A stretch of DNA of 64,000 nt from Planctomycetota bacterium. Lineage in GTDB: Bacteria; Planctomycetota; UBA1135; GCA-002686595. The notes under the pieces were generated by a model. The model saw only the letters and a list, made by a program, of their open reading frames with translations. It was not told the origin of the DNA and ran no database searches. Every line of letters begins with the position of its first letter. Position 1 is the stretch's first letter. The stretch lies in assembly GCA_009691855.1 (NCBI GenBank), contig SIAI01000010.1:1-64000 (forward strand). Direction: 5' to 3'. Made by a program: the position numbers and the translations under genes. Of the stretch, positions 47,007-56,953 are shown one piece after another.

Positions 47007-48215
47007 CTACGCCTTGGCTACCCTGGGCCGCAGCAGGGCTTCGATCCCGGGCAGGGCTTTGCCGCCCAGGAGCTCCAGCGACGCCCCACCGCCGGTGGAG
47101 ATGTGCTTGATCCTGGACGCGACCCCCAGGAGCTCGACGGCCGCCACCGAGTCCCCACCCCCCACCACGGTGTAGGCCGCGGCCTCGGCCACGGCCTTGG
47201 CCACGGCGGCGGTGCCGGCGCGGAAGGACTCCCACTCGAAGACCCCCATCGGGCCGTTCCAGACCACGGTCTTGGCCTTGGCGATCTCGACCGCGTAGCG
47301 GCGTCTGGTTTCCGGACCGATGTCGAGGGCGAGCTTTCCGGCCGGGATCTCGGTCACGGTGCTGGGCTTGGCCGTCTCGGCCAAGGCGTCGGCCACCACG
47401 TGGTCGCTCGGCAACAGGATGCGGCAGCCGCGCTTCTCGGCCGCGGCCATGGTCTGCTTCACGGCCTCGAGCTGGTCCGCCTGGAGCTTGGAGCCGCCGA
47501 CCTCGTGCCCCAGGGCCTTGAGGAAGGTGTAGGCCATCCCGCCGCCGATCAGGATCGCGTCGCAGACCGGTATCAGGTTCGCCACCACAGGCAGCTTGTC
47601 CGAGACCTTCGCGCCGCCGAGGATCGCGACCAGCGGCCGCGCGGGGTTCTCGAGCACCTTGCGGAAGGCCGCGACCTCACGCTCCAGCAGCCGGCCCGCG
47701 GCCGACGGCAGAAACTGGGCCACGACCGACACCGACGACTCCGCGCGGTGCGAGGTGCCGAAGGCGTCGTTGACGAACACGTCGCCGAGCTTCGCGTAGC
47801 TCTTCGCCAGCTCGACGTCGCCCTTCGTCTCGCCCTTGTGGAAGCGCACGTTCTCGAGCAGCACGATCGCGCCCGCCGGCGCGGCCTGGACCGCCTTCTC
47901 GACGGCCGGGCCGATGCTCTCGTCGAGGCCCACGACCTTCTTCTTGGTGAGCTGCTCGAGGCGCTCGGCCACCGGCTTCAGGCGCAGGGACTCGAGCACC
48001 TTGCCCTCGGGCCGGCCGAGGTGGCTCATCAGCACCGGACGGCCCTGCTTGGCGAGGATGGCCTCGATCGTCTCCAACGAGGCGCGGATGCGCGTGTCGT
48101 CGGTGATGTGCCCGGCCTCGTCCTGCGGCACGTTGAAGTCCACGCGCACGAGCACGCGCTTCCCGGCCAGGTCGAGGTCGTCGAGGTGCGGGACGTCGAA
48201 GCGCATGGCTGCCAT
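47007..48215 (-). CDS. pgk: Phosphoglycerate kinase
   Basis: RVDFNVPQD, MSHLGRPEG, LLENVRFHKGE, ILGGAKVSDK, WNGPMGVFEWESF, GGGDSVAAVE. Confidence 0.97.
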   Translation of the reverse strand: MAAMRFDVPHLDDLDLAGKRVLVRVDFNVPQDEAGHITDDTRIRASLETIEAILAKQGRPVLMSHLGRPEGKVLESLRLKPVAERLEQLTKKKVVGLDESIGPAVEKAVQAAPAGAIVLLENVRFHKGETKGDVELAKSYAKLGDVFVNDAFGTSHRAESSVSVVAQFLPSAAGRLLEREVAAFRKVLENPARPLVAILGGAKVSDKLPVVANLIPVCDAILIGGGMAYTFLKALGHEVGGSKLQADQLEAVKQTMAAAEKRGCRILLPSDHVVADALAETAKPSTVTEIPAGKLALDIGPETRRRYAVEIAKAKTVVWNGPMGVFEWESFRAGTAAVAKAVAEAAAYTVVGGGDSVAAVELLGVASRIKHISTGGGASLELLGGKALPGIEALLRPRVAKA

Positions 48216-48220
48216 GACGG

Positions 48221-49249
48221 CTAGGCCTTGGCGGTCGCCTTGGCGCCCTTGCCGGAAAGCGCGTGCACGTACTGCATGAGGTCCACCACGCGATTCGAGT
48301 AGCCCCACTCGTTGTCGTACCAGGCGATGACCTTGACCATGTTGCCTTGCATCACCATGGTCGACTGGGCGTCGAACAGCGCGCTCGCGGGGTGGTGCAC
48401 GACGTCGCTGGAGACCACCGGATCGTCGGTGTAGTCGATGATCCCGGCCATCGGCTTCTTGCCGGAGGCCGTCTTGAAGGCTGCGTTCACCTCCTCGACC
48501 GTGACGGTGCGCGAAAGAACGGCCACCAGGTCCACCACCGAGCCGTCCGGCACCGGCACGCGCAGCGAGCAGCCGTCCAGCTTGCCCTTGAGCTCGGGCA
48601 GGATCTTGCCCACGGCGCGCGCGGCGCCGGTGGAGGTCGGGATGATGTTGAGCGCTGCCGCGCGCGCGCGGCGCAAATCCTTGTGCGGGAGGTCGAGGAT
48701 GTTCTGGTCGTTCGTGTAGGCGTGCACAGTAGTCATCAGGCCGTGCTGAATGCCGAAGGCGTCGTGCAGCACCTTGGCGACCGGCGCCAGGCAATTCGTG
48801 GTGCAGGAGGCGTTGGAGATGATGCGGTGCTCGGGTCGGAGCGTGTTCTCGTTCACGCCCATCACCACCATCGCGTCGATCTCGTCCTTGGCCGGCACGG
48901 TCAGGATCACCTTGGGCGCGCCCGCGGTGCAGTGCTTCTCGCAGCCCTCGCGGCTGGCGAACACGCCCGTGGATTCGATCACGAAGTCGATCTGGTTGGC
49001 GGCGTGGGGGAGCTTGGCCGGGTCCCTCTCGGCCGTGACCTGGATCTTCTTGCCGTCCACCACGAGCCCGTCCTTGGCGGCCTCGACCTTGCCCGCGAAA
49101 CGCCCGTGGACCGAGTCGTAGCGCAGCAGGTAGGCCAGCGTCGCCGCGTCGGTCAAGTCGTTGATCGAAACGACCTCGAGGCCCTTCTGGTGGCAGACGC
49201 GGAAGACGTTGCGGCCGATGCGGCCGAAGCCGTTGATGGCGATACGCAT
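48221..49249 (-). CDS. gap: Glyceraldehyde-3-phosphate dehydrogenase
   Basis: [49 protein letters not shown]. Confidence 0.97.
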   Translation of the reverse strand: MRIAINGFGRIGRNVFRVCHQKGLEVVSINDLTDAATLAYLLRYDSVHGRFAGKVEAAKDGLVVDGKKIQVTAERDPAKLPHAANQIDFVIESTGVFASREGCEKHCTAGAPKVILTVPAKDEIDAMVVMGVNENTLRPEHRIISNASCTTNCLAPVAKVLHDAFGIQHGLMTTVHAYTNDQNILDLPHKDLRRARAAALNIIPTSTGAARAVGKILPELKGKLDGCSLRVPVPDGSVVDLVAVLSRTVTVEEVNAAFKTASGKKPMAGIIDYTDDPVVSSDVVHHPASALFDAQSTMVMQGNMVKVIAWYDNEWGYSNRVVDLMQYVHALSGKGAKATAKA

Positions 49250-49500
49250 TGCGACGGTGGGGTGGCGGTCTAGGGGCGCTGGGGGATTGGGACGGGTCGG
49301 TTCCGCGGAACTTCCGAGCGTGCCAGCGACCGGCGGCCCGTCGCCGGAGCGAGGATCCAGGAGGGCGCAATTCGCTCGCACCCCCGGGCAGCCGCTCCCG
49401 ACGTTGTTTCCCGCGGAAACCCGGCAGAGACTAGCGGTCTCTTCCGATGGCTTCAATCGGCTCCGACTAGACTTCCCGAGCTCCCTCTCGCCCGCCCTCG

Positions 49501-50994
49501 ATGAGCGCCGCCGCCCGCACCACCGACGACTGGTCCCAGCGCTGGCCGGCGCTGGCGCGGGCGGTCGGGCTCGGCGCGGACGAGCGCCTGCTGCTGGCGC
49601 TCTCGGGAGGTGCCGACAGCGTGCTGCTCCTGCACTGGCTGGCCGCCGCGCGGCCGAGCGCGTGCATCCGCGCGGCGCACGTCGACCACGGCCTGCGCGG
49701 CGTCGAGAGCGACGGCGACGCCCTCTTCACCGCCGAGCTGTGCCGCGCGCTGGGCGTGCCCTTCGTCTGTCTCCGCGCCGAGCTCGAGCCCGGGACGAAC
49801 CTGGAGGCGCGCGCGCGCGCCGAGCGCTACCGCCTGCTCGTGTCCGAGGCGCAGGCGAGCGGCCACACCACGATCCTTACCGGACACCACTCCGACGACG
49901 CGCTCGAGACCGTGCTCATGCGCTGGGTGCGCGGGACGGAGCTCGCCGGCCTGCGCGGGCCGCGCGAGAAGCTCGTGTGGCGCACCGCGCCGGGCGAACC
50001 CGCGGTACGCGTGGTGCGCCCGCTGCTGACCCTGCGCCGCGAGGAGGTGCGCGCGCTGCTCGCCGCGCGCGGCCTCGCCTGGCGTGAGGACTCGAGCAAC
50101 GCCGATCCGCGCTTCACTCGCAACCGCGCGCGCGCGCGCTTCCTGCCGCTGCTCGAGGATCTGGGCGGGCCGGAGCTGATCGACGAGTTGCGCGCCTTCT
50201 CGCACGCGGTCGAGGCGCTGGAGAGCGAGTTCGCGCGGGCCACCGCGCACCTCGCCTGGCGCGCGGCGCCCTATGCGGTCGCGGCGCGCGGCGCGGAGGA
50301 GCGCACGCTGGGGGGCGTGCTGCCGCGCGGTGAGCTCACGCCGCTGGCGCGTCCGCTGGCGCGCCGGGTTCTCTGGCGCCTGCTGACCGACGGCGTCGGC
50401 GTGGCGCCCTCGAGCACCGTGCTCGAGCGCGTGCTGGCGGATCTCTTCGCCGCGCGCAACGCGCGCGTGGGTCTGGCGCGCGGCTGGACGTTGCTCCTGC
50501 GCCCGCGCGAGCTCGTGCTGCTGCCGCCGCGCCGCGCGCAGAGCGCCCTCGGAACCGTGGCGCAGCAACTCTTACTGCCCTTCCCCAGCACTGGGCCGGT
50601 GCGGCTGCCCACGCCCGAACTCGCCCTGAGCGTGCCGGGGATCGTGACCCTGGAGGACGGCCGGCGGCTGTCGGCCGAGCTCAGCGCCCCGCCACCGAGC
50701 ACCCCGCCGCGGCGCGCCAGGCTCGAGGCCGAGCTCGACGCGGCGGCGCTCGAGGGCCCGCTGACGGTGCGCTTCCCGCAGCCCGGCGATCGCTTCCGCG
50801 CGCTGGGCGCGCCGGGCTCGAAGCCGCTGGTGCGCTTCCTCGCCGATCGCGGGGTGCCGCGCGAGGAGCGCGCCCACGTCCCGCTTGTGACGGTGGGCGC
50901 CGAGATCCTGTGGGTGGCGGGCTTCGCCCCGGCCGAAGCGCGGCGCATCCAGAGCCACACGCGCCGACGGCTGCGCCTGACGCTGCACGCCTGA
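49501..50994 (+). CDS. tilS: tRNA(Ile)-lysidine synthase
   Basis: [19 protein letters not shown]-loop; [26 protein letters not shown]. Confidence 0.94.
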   Translation: MSAAARTTDDWSQRWPALARAVGLGADERLLLALSGGADSVLLLHWLAAARPSACIRAAHVDHGLRGVESDGDALFTAELCRALGVPFVCLRAELEPGTNLEARARAERYRLLVSEAQASGHTTILTGHHSDDALETVLMRWVRGTELAGLRGPREKLVWRTAPGEPAVRVVRPLLTLRREEVRALLAARGLAWREDSSNADPRFTRNRARARFLPLLEDLGGPELIDELRAFSHAVEALESEFARATAHLAWRAAPYAVAARGAEERTLGGVLPRGELTPLARPLARRVLWRLLTDGVGVAPSSTVLERVLADLFAARNARVGLARGWTLLLRPRELVLLPPRRAQSALGTVAQQLLLPFPSTGPVRLPTPELALSVPGIVTLEDGRRLSAELSAPPPSTPPRRARLEAELDAAALEGPLTVRFPQPGDRFRALGAPGSKPLVRFLADRGVPREERAHVPLVTVGAEILWVAGFAPAEARRIQSHTRRRLRLTLHA

Positions 50995-51019
50995 GCTACT
51001 TCTGCCAGAAGTCTGCGCA

Positions 51020-51240
51020 CGGCGCGAGGATTCTCGAAGCAGAGGAAAACGCAGCGCGGAGACGCGGAGGAAGAAGGGGAGCGCGGTGGAAGAATGAGGT
51101 CAGAGAAGATGGGGCCTCCGCGGCTTCGGCTCTCCGAGAGTCGCCCATCCGGAGGCCGATTCTTCCTCCTCCGCGTCTCCGCGGTGCGTTTGGGTTGCAG
51201 GCACCGCCCGCGCTGAACGGCTTGTTCTTGGGAAGGGGTT
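51020..51240. repeat. Interspersed hairpin-like repeat family R2, copy 2 (boundaries approximate)
   Basis: Inverted arms aaaacgcagcgcggagacgcggaggaagaa / ttcttcctcctccgcgtctccgcggtgcgtttg. Confidence 0.75.
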
Positions 51241-51255
51241 GCTTCCCCCGCGCGG

Positions 51256-52134
51256 GTGACTTCCCACGCCCCCAGGGGTAGTCTCTTGCGCTGGCGCTCG
51301 CGGCCGGTGACGAGCAGGGAGCGTCGCAGGACCCCGGCTGGCAGATCCGTCTTGGACACGCGTCCCCTCGAACCGTCCCCCCACTCCCCGAACGCTCACG
51401 TTCCCCTCGCGCAACGGCGCGCACGGGTCCTGGAGCGCATCGCGGACGCCGCACGCCTGGCCGGACGCGCCCCGGGCGAGGTCGAGCTGCTGGCGGTGAC
51501 GAAGTCGGTCTCGGCCGAGCGCGCGGCGGAGCTGTTCGAGCTCGGCACCCAGGACCTGGGCGAGAACCGCTTGCAGGACCTCGAGGCAAAGCGCCTCGCC
51601 TTTCTGGCCGCCGGTCGGATCGCGCGCTGGCACTTCGTCGGCCATCTTCAGCGCAACAAGGCGCGCCGCGTGGTGCGCGTCGCCCACGCCATCCACTCGA
51701 TGGACTCGCTCGAGCTCTACGAGACGCTGGTGCGGGTGGCGACCGAAGAGCAGCGCTTCCCCGGCATCTTCCTGCAGGTGAAACTGGCCGACGAGGAGAC
51801 CAAGGGCGGCCTGGCGCCGGCCGACGTGCCGGCGCTGGTCGAGCGCGCGCGCTCGGGCCCGCTGCCGCTGCTCGGCCTGATGACCATGGCCCCGCTGGTG
51901 GCCGAGACCCAGGCCGCCGTGCGCGGCGCACGCCAGGTCTTCGAACGCGCCGGGGCGCTCGCGCGCACCCTGGCGGCTTCGGCCTTCGTCGGCGGCCGCG
52001 TGCGGCTCTCGATGGGCATGAGCCAGGACTTCGAGGAGGCCGTGCGCGCCGGTGCGCACCTGGTGCGCATCGGCAGCCTCTTGTTCGCCGAGCCGACGCC
52101 CTCGGCGTTGCCGGCGCGGGAGCAGGCCGGATGA
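51256..52134 (+). CDS. YggS-family PLP homeostasis protein (start uncertain)
   Basis: LLAVTKSVSAERAAELFELGTQDLGENRLQDLEAK, WHFVGHLQRNKARRV, RLSMGMSQDFEEAVRAGAHLVRIGSLLF. Confidence 0.92.
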   Translation: MTSHAPRGSLLRWRSRPVTSRERRRTPAGRSVLDTRPLEPSPHSPNAHVPLAQRRARVLERIADAARLAGRAPGEVELLAVTKSVSAERAAELFELGTQDLGENRLQDLEAKRLAFLAAGRIARWHFVGHLQRNKARRVVRVAHAIHSMDSLELYETLVRVATEEQRFPGIFLQVKLADEETKGGLAPADVPALVERARSGPLPLLGLMTMAPLVAETQAAVRGARQVFERAGALARTLAASAFVGGRVRLSMGMSQDFEEAVRAGAHLVRIGSLLFAEPTPSALPAREQAG

Positions 52135-54938
52135 GCGATCCGCGCTGGGTGCTGGAGCTGACCGGCCTCGACTCGCGCTCGGTCGAGCTGCCGCTGAGCG
52201 GCACGCTGGTCGTCGGCTGCGCCAACGCGCGCGCCGGCTTCGTGATCGACGGCCAGGGCGTGGACGAAGCGCACTGCGCGATCGGCCGCACGAAGGAAGG
52301 CGACTGGGCGGTCAAGGATCTCGGCTCGCGCCACGGGACCCTGCTCAACGGCCAGCGGGTCGGCTCGGCGCGCCTGAAGCTCGGCGATCAGCTGGTGCTC
52401 GGCACGCGGCGCCTCGAGGTGCGCGCGGCCCGCGATGCCGCCCTGGCCGCGGTCGGGAGCGCGCGCCCCAGCGACGCGCCGCAGAAGATCGGCGGCTACC
52501 GCATCGAGCGCCTGATCGGCAAGGGCGGCATGGGCGCGGTGTACCTGGCGGTGCAGGAGAGTCTGCGCCGGCCGGTGGCGCTCAAGGTCCTGCCCCCGAA
52601 GCTCGCCGCCGACCGCGACTTCGTGCACCGCTTCCAGGCCGAGGCGCGCGCCGCGGCCGCGCTCAGCCACCCCAACGTGGTGGTCGTGTACGACGTCGGC
52701 GAGGAGAACGGGCAGCACTACCTGTCGATGGAGTTCATGGCCGGCGGCTCGCTGGAGCAGAAGCTCACCGCCTCCGGTCCGCTGCCGTGGAAGGCCGTGC
52801 TGTCGGTGCTGAGCGACGCCGCCGCAGGCCTGTCGTACGCCGAGTCGCGCGGCATCGTGCACCGCGACATCAAGCCCGCGAACCTGATGTACTCGGGCAC
52901 GGGCACGGTGAAGATCGCCGACCTGGGTCTGGCGACCACGCTCGAGCAAGAAGCGAGCGAGGCCGTGGACGGTAGGCGCGTGTTCGGCACGCCGCACTTC
53001 ATCTCGCCCGAGCAGGCGCGCGGCGAGGCCGTGGATCATCGCTCGGACCTGTACTCGCTCGGCGCCACCGCCTATCGCCTCTTGTCCGGCAAGACGCCCT
53101 TCGAGGGCGCGAGCACGCGCGAGATCCTGCGCGCGCTGCAGAACGACGCGCCGCGGCCGCTGAAGGAGCTGGTGGCGAGCGTGCCGCCCGAGCTCGACGC
53201 GGTGATCACGCGTCTGATGGAGAAGACGCCCGGCGCGCGCTTCGCCACCGCCGAGAGCCTGCGCCGCGAGTGCGAGCGTCTGCGCCTAGTGGCCGAGCAC
53301 GGCCCGACGCTCGAGGTGCAGAGCGGCTCGCGCTCGCAGCGCTGGCTGGGCCTCGTGCTGCTGCTGGTGGTGCTGGGCGCGAGCGCGGCCTGGTACGCGC
53401 TGAACCGCCCCGCCGCCCCGCAGGAAACCGGGACGGGCTCGAGGGTCGTCGAAGACGCGCCGGCCGTGGAGGCGGGGAACGACACCTTCTTCGGCAACGG
53501 CAACCCTACCGCGCCCGCGGCGCCCGACGAGGAAGGCGTGCTACGCGCGCGCGAGCGCGAGGCCGAGCAACGCCTGCGCGAGATCCCGGCCGGGAGTGTC
53601 GGCGACGAGCGTGTGGCGGCCCTGGAGAGGGTGCGTGCGCAGTACCCCGGCACCGCCGCCGCGGCGCGCGCCGAGAGCGAGATCGCCGGCCTGCGCGCTG
53701 GCACCTCGGGCTCGAGCAGCGGGCGCAGCGTCGATCCACTCGTCAGCGAGCTGAAGGAAGCGCTGGCCAACCTGGGCCCACAGGCCACGCTGGCCGCCGA
53801 GCTGGCGGTGATCGAGAACAGCCGCCCGCCCTTGGACCTGGTGGCGGCCTTCGAGCCCCTGCGCCTGGGCCTGGCTGCCGAGCGCGTGCAGGCCGCCGAG
53901 GGTGCGCTGCGCGCGCGCTTCGCCAGCGCCACCGAGCTGGCCCTCGCCGGACGCTTTGCCGAGCTGCGCGCGCACCTCGCCGCGACCGAAGCCGCGTTCG
54001 CGGGCCTCGACGAGGTGCCCGGCGATCCCGCACGCCTGGCGGGCATGAAGGCCCTGCGCGACGAGCTCGCCACGCGCCGAGCGCGCGTGGACGAGGAAGA
54101 GCGCTTCTACCGCGCCACCGCCGAGCGCGCCGAGCGCCGCGCGGTGGGCGAGGCCCTGGGGCCCGGCTCGGGCCTGCTGGCCGAGCTCGGCGGGCTCGAT
54201 CTCGACGCCGTCGCGCGGCGCCTGGAGGCGCTCTCGCCCGCGCAGCGCGCGCGGCCCCTGTGCGTCGCGCTGCAGGGCGAAGTGGCGCAGGCCAAGCTCG
54301 CGCTCGACAGCCTGGGCAAGGAATTCGGCGCCGGCGGCTGGAGCCGCAAGTCGGTGGTCGATCCGCGCTCCAAGAAGGTGCGCGACGTGCGCGACGTGCG
54401 CCCCGAGGGCCTGGTGTTCGAGAAGGAGGGCGCGCTCGACAGCTTCTCCTGGAAGGCAGCCAAGAACGACCCGGACTGGTTCAACAAGTTGTTCCAGGGG
54501 CGCCTGGCGCGCGACTGGAACGCGGGCGAGGCGCGCGGCATCGTCGCCGTGTTGCGCCTGATCGGCGCCACGCGCGGCGCGGCCATCGCGCGTGAGCTGC
54601 TCGACGCGCGCGCGCGCGGCCTGTTGCAGCCGGCGGACCTGACGGCCCTGGCGGAGGTCTTCGCGCCGGCACAGACCTGGCTCGAGGGCGCCGCGCCCGA
54701 GCTGCGCGCCGCGCTGCAACGCGAGAGCGCCAGCGCCGTGCGCCTGGCGCAGGCGCTGGAGGCCTACCAGGCGAAGTCCCTGACCGGCGCGACGGCGCAC
54801 CTCGAGCGGCTGCTCGCCGAGGGCGGCGATTCCCTGCTCGTGGGCCTGCTCTCGGACGGCGGTGACTGGATGCCCGCGCCCTCCATGCCGCCCGTCCAGC
54901 CGACGCCGGCGAACGGCGACAGCCCGCTCGGCAAGTGA
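52131..54938 (+). CDS. FHA-domain Ser/Thr protein kinase with TM helix and long C-terminal region
   Basis: FHA-like SRHGTLLNGQRV; kinase IGKGGMGAVYLA, VHRDIKPANLMYS, IADLGLA, GTPHFISPEQ; TM WLGLVLLLVVLGASAAWYAL. Confidence 0.94.
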   Translation: MSDPRWVLELTGLDSRSVELPLSGTLVVGCANARAGFVIDGQGVDEAHCAIGRTKEGDWAVKDLGSRHGTLLNGQRVGSARLKLGDQLVLGTRRLEVRAARDAALAAVGSARPSDAPQKIGGYRIERLIGKGGMGAVYLAVQESLRRPVALKVLPPKLAADRDFVHRFQAEARAAAALSHPNVVVVYDVGEENGQHYLSMEFMAGGSLEQKLTASGPLPWKAVLSVLSDAAAGLSYAESRGIVHRDIKPANLMYSGTGTVKIADLGLATTLEQEASEAVDGRRVFGTPHFISPEQARGEAVDHRSDLYSLGATAYRLLSGKTPFEGASTREILRALQNDAPRPLKELVASVPPELDAVITRLMEKTPGARFATAESLRRECERLRLVAEHGPTLEVQSGSRSQRWLGLVLLLVVLGASAAWYALNRPAAPQETGTGSRVVEDAPAVEAGNDTFFGNGNPTAPAAPDEEGVLRAREREAEQRLREIPAGSVGDERVAALERVRAQYPGTAAAARAESEIAGLRAGTSGSSSGRSVDPLVSELKEALANLGPQATLAAELAVIENSRPPLDLVAAFEPLRLGLAAERVQAAEGALRARFASATELALAGRFAELRAHLAATEAAFAGLDEVPGDPARLAGMKALRDELATRRARVDEEERFYRATAERAERRAVGEALGPGSGLLAELGGLDLDAVARRLEALSPAQRARPLCVALQGEVAQAKLALDSLGKEFGAGGWSRKSVVDPRSKKVRDVRDVRPEGLVFEKEGALDSFSWKAAKNDPDWFNKLFQGRLARDWNAGEARGIVAVLRLIGATRGAAIARELLDARARGLLQPADLTALAEVFAPAQTWLEGAAPELRAALQRESASAVRLAQALEAYQAKSLTGATAHLERLLAEGGDSLLVGLLSDGGDWMPAPSMPPVQPTPANGDSPLGK

Positions 54939-55258
54939 GCGCGCCGGACGCCGCCGGGTGCAGCGCGGAGGCGGACGGGCGCTCCGTGCTCTTGTCGGTG
55001 CGCATCCAGCCGGGCGCGCGGCGCGCGGGCGCGGCGGGCAGCTGGAACGGCTGGCTGAAGCTCGCCGTGGCCGCCCCGCCCGAGGACGGGCGCGCGAACG
55101 AGGCCGCGTGCGCGCTGCTGGCCGAACTCTTCGGACTGCGCTCTTCCGCCGTGGAGCTCGTTCGGGGACACTCCGCGCGCTCCAAGATCTTCCGTCTGCG
55201 CCTCGCGCCCCGCGCGGCGCGCGCGCGGCTGGCGGAACTCCTGGGGACTCAGCGATGA
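54935..55258 (+). CDS. DUF167/YggU-family protein
   Basis: LSVRIQPGARRAGAAG..LKLAVAAPPEDGRANEAACALLAELF. Confidence 0.88.
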   Translation: MSAPDAAGCSAEADGRSVLLSVRIQPGARRAGAAGSWNGWLKLAVAAPPEDGRANEAACALLAELFGLRSSAVELVRGHSARSKIFRLRLAPRAARARLAELLGTQR

Positions 55259-56142
55259 GCTCCGTCACCCCCACCGCCCTCGGCCTGGACGAGACCGTCT
55301 TTCCGCTGCGCGAACGCCTGCGCGCGGCCGGCGTGCCCGCACCCGACGCGCTGTTCCTGATGGCGACGGGCGTCGGCTTCCTGCCCGGGCGCCTGCGCGA
55401 AGCGCTGGAGATCGAGCTCGGCGAGCTGTCGGGCGAGTGCGAGCCGTGGGCCGGGCAGGTCCTGCGCGTGGGGCGCCTCGGCACGCTCACGGCCTGGTTC
55501 CTGGAGGACGTCTCGGGCGAGCCTCTGGCCGACGAGCCCGAGTGCCCGTGGATGCGCGCGCTGCCGGTGTGGCTGGCCGCGGCGGCGGGCGCGCAGGTGT
55601 TGGTGCACTCGACGGCCGGCAGCGCCTTGCCCTGCGCGGACGAGGGCCGCACGCCGATCGAGGCGCGCTCGCTGGCGCTGCTCTCGGATCACCTGAACTT
55701 CAGCGGCGCGACTCCGCTCTTGGGCTTGGGCGAGAGCAAGCTCGGGCCGCTGTTCCCCGATCTCACGCAGCTGCACCACCGTGGGTTGCGGCGCAGCGCG
55801 CTGGCGCGCGCCGAGGCGCTCGGTATCCGCGCCTGCGAGGCGGTGGGCGCCTGCACGCTCGGCCCCGCGCTCGAGACGCCGGCTGAGCGGCGCATGCTGG
55901 CGCGCCTGGGCGCGGACGTGTCCGTGCCGAATCTGGCCACGCCGCTCCTGGCCGCGGGGCACGCGGGCCTGGCGACGCTTGCCGTGGTGGCGATCACCGA
56001 CGCGGGCGAGGGCAGCCCCGACGTGCGCAGCGTGGTCGCGGCCGCGAGCGCGCTGCAGCCAGCGCTCGAGGATCTGCTCATCGCACTCCTCCCCGACCTG
56101 GCCTCGATCTCGGCCGAGCTGGCGCGGGAGGCTGGGGCGTGA
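55255..56142 (+). CDS. Purine nucleoside phosphorylase family protein
   Basis: LLSDHLNFSGATPLLG, PDLTQLHHRGLRRSAL, VGACTLGPALETPAERRMLARLGADVSVPNLATPLLAAGHAGL. Confidence 0.85.
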   Translation: MSSVTPTALGLDETVFPLRERLRAAGVPAPDALFLMATGVGFLPGRLREALEIELGELSGECEPWAGQVLRVGRLGTLTAWFLEDVSGEPLADEPECPWMRALPVWLAAAAGAQVLVHSTAGSALPCADEGRTPIEARSLALLSDHLNFSGATPLLGLGESKLGPLFPDLTQLHHRGLRRSALARAEALGIRACEAVGACTLGPALETPAERRMLARLGADVSVPNLATPLLAAGHAGLATLAVVAITDAGEGSPDVRSVVAAASALQPALEDLLIALLPDLASISAELAREAGA

Positions 56143-56167
56143 GCGGGAGCCCGAGGGAGACGCGCGC

Positions 56168-56785
56168 GTGAAGGCTCAGCGCGGCGCGAAGGCGCGCATC
56201 GCGCTGCTGGTCTCGGGCAGCGGACGTTCGCTCGAGAACCTGGCCGAGCTCGGGGCACGCGGAGAATTGCCGTTCGAGATCGCGCTGGTGCTCAGCGATC
56301 GCGGCGAGAGCGGCGCGCTGGAGCGCTGCGCGCGCCTCGGCATCCCCGCGCTGGTGCTCCCCTACAAGGAACTCGGCGGCGCGGCCGGCTTCTCGCAGCG
56401 CGTCTTCGCCGAGCTCGATCAGCGCGGTGTGAAGCTGTGCGTGCTGGCCGGCTTCCTGCGCCTCCTGGCCGTGCCCGCGCACTGGACCGGGCGCGTGATC
56501 AACATCCACCCCTCGCTGCTGCCGGCCTTCGGTGGCAAGGGCATGTACGGCGAGCGCGTGCACGCCGCGGTGCTGGCCGCGGGCGTGGCCGAGACCGGCT
56601 GCACCGTGCACTTCGTCGACGAGCACTACGACCATGGCGCGCCGATCCTGCAGCGGCGCGTGCCGGTGCTCTCCGGCGACGACGCACACACGCTGGCCGA
56701 GCGCGTATTCGCCGAGGAAAAGCGCGCGCTGCCGGAGGCGATCCGGACCGTGCTGGCGCGCCTGGCAAACCCACGCCCTGGGTAG
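56168..56785 (+). CDS. purN: Phosphoribosylglycinamide formyltransferase
   Basis: IALLVSGSGRSLENLAE, LAGFLRLL, INIHPSLLPAFGGKGMYG, GCTVHFVDEHYDHGAPILQ. Confidence 0.96.
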   Translation: MKAQRGAKARIALLVSGSGRSLENLAELGARGELPFEIALVLSDRGESGALERCARLGIPALVLPYKELGGAAGFSQRVFAELDQRGVKLCVLAGFLRLLAVPAHWTGRVINIHPSLLPAFGGKGMYGERVHAAVLAAGVAETGCTVHFVDEHYDHGAPILQRRVPVLSGDDAHTLAERVFAEEKRALPEAIRTVLARLANPRPG

Positions 56786-56788
56786 CCT

Positions 56789-56953
56789 CTAGTGCTGTGA
56801 TTCACGCACAGAGGCCTTTATCCCGGGCCGCCTGCGCCCGCCGCGGCCTTGCGCCTTCTCCGAGACTTGCACCGAAGTCGCGTCGGCGGCGCGCCTTGCG
56901 CGAACGCAGGCGACCTCGGGATAAAGGCCCCTCTGCGTGAATCACAGCACTAG
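56789..56953. repeat. Inverted-repeat element E2 (type A/A termini, CTAG ends)
   Basis: Left CTAGTGCTGTGATTCACGCACAGAGGCCTTTATCCCG vs right reverse complement CTAGTGCTGTGATTCACGCAGAGGGGCCTTTATCCCG (35/37). Confidence 0.92.

Noticed and set aside
45690-48224. 844-aa + ORF opposite accD/rpe/pgk
   Set aside because: Antisense shadow across three strongly supported housekeeping genes.
53541-55652. 703-aa minus ORF opposite the kinase and PNP genes
   Set aside because: Antisense shadow; low-complexity Ala/Gln/Arg composition.
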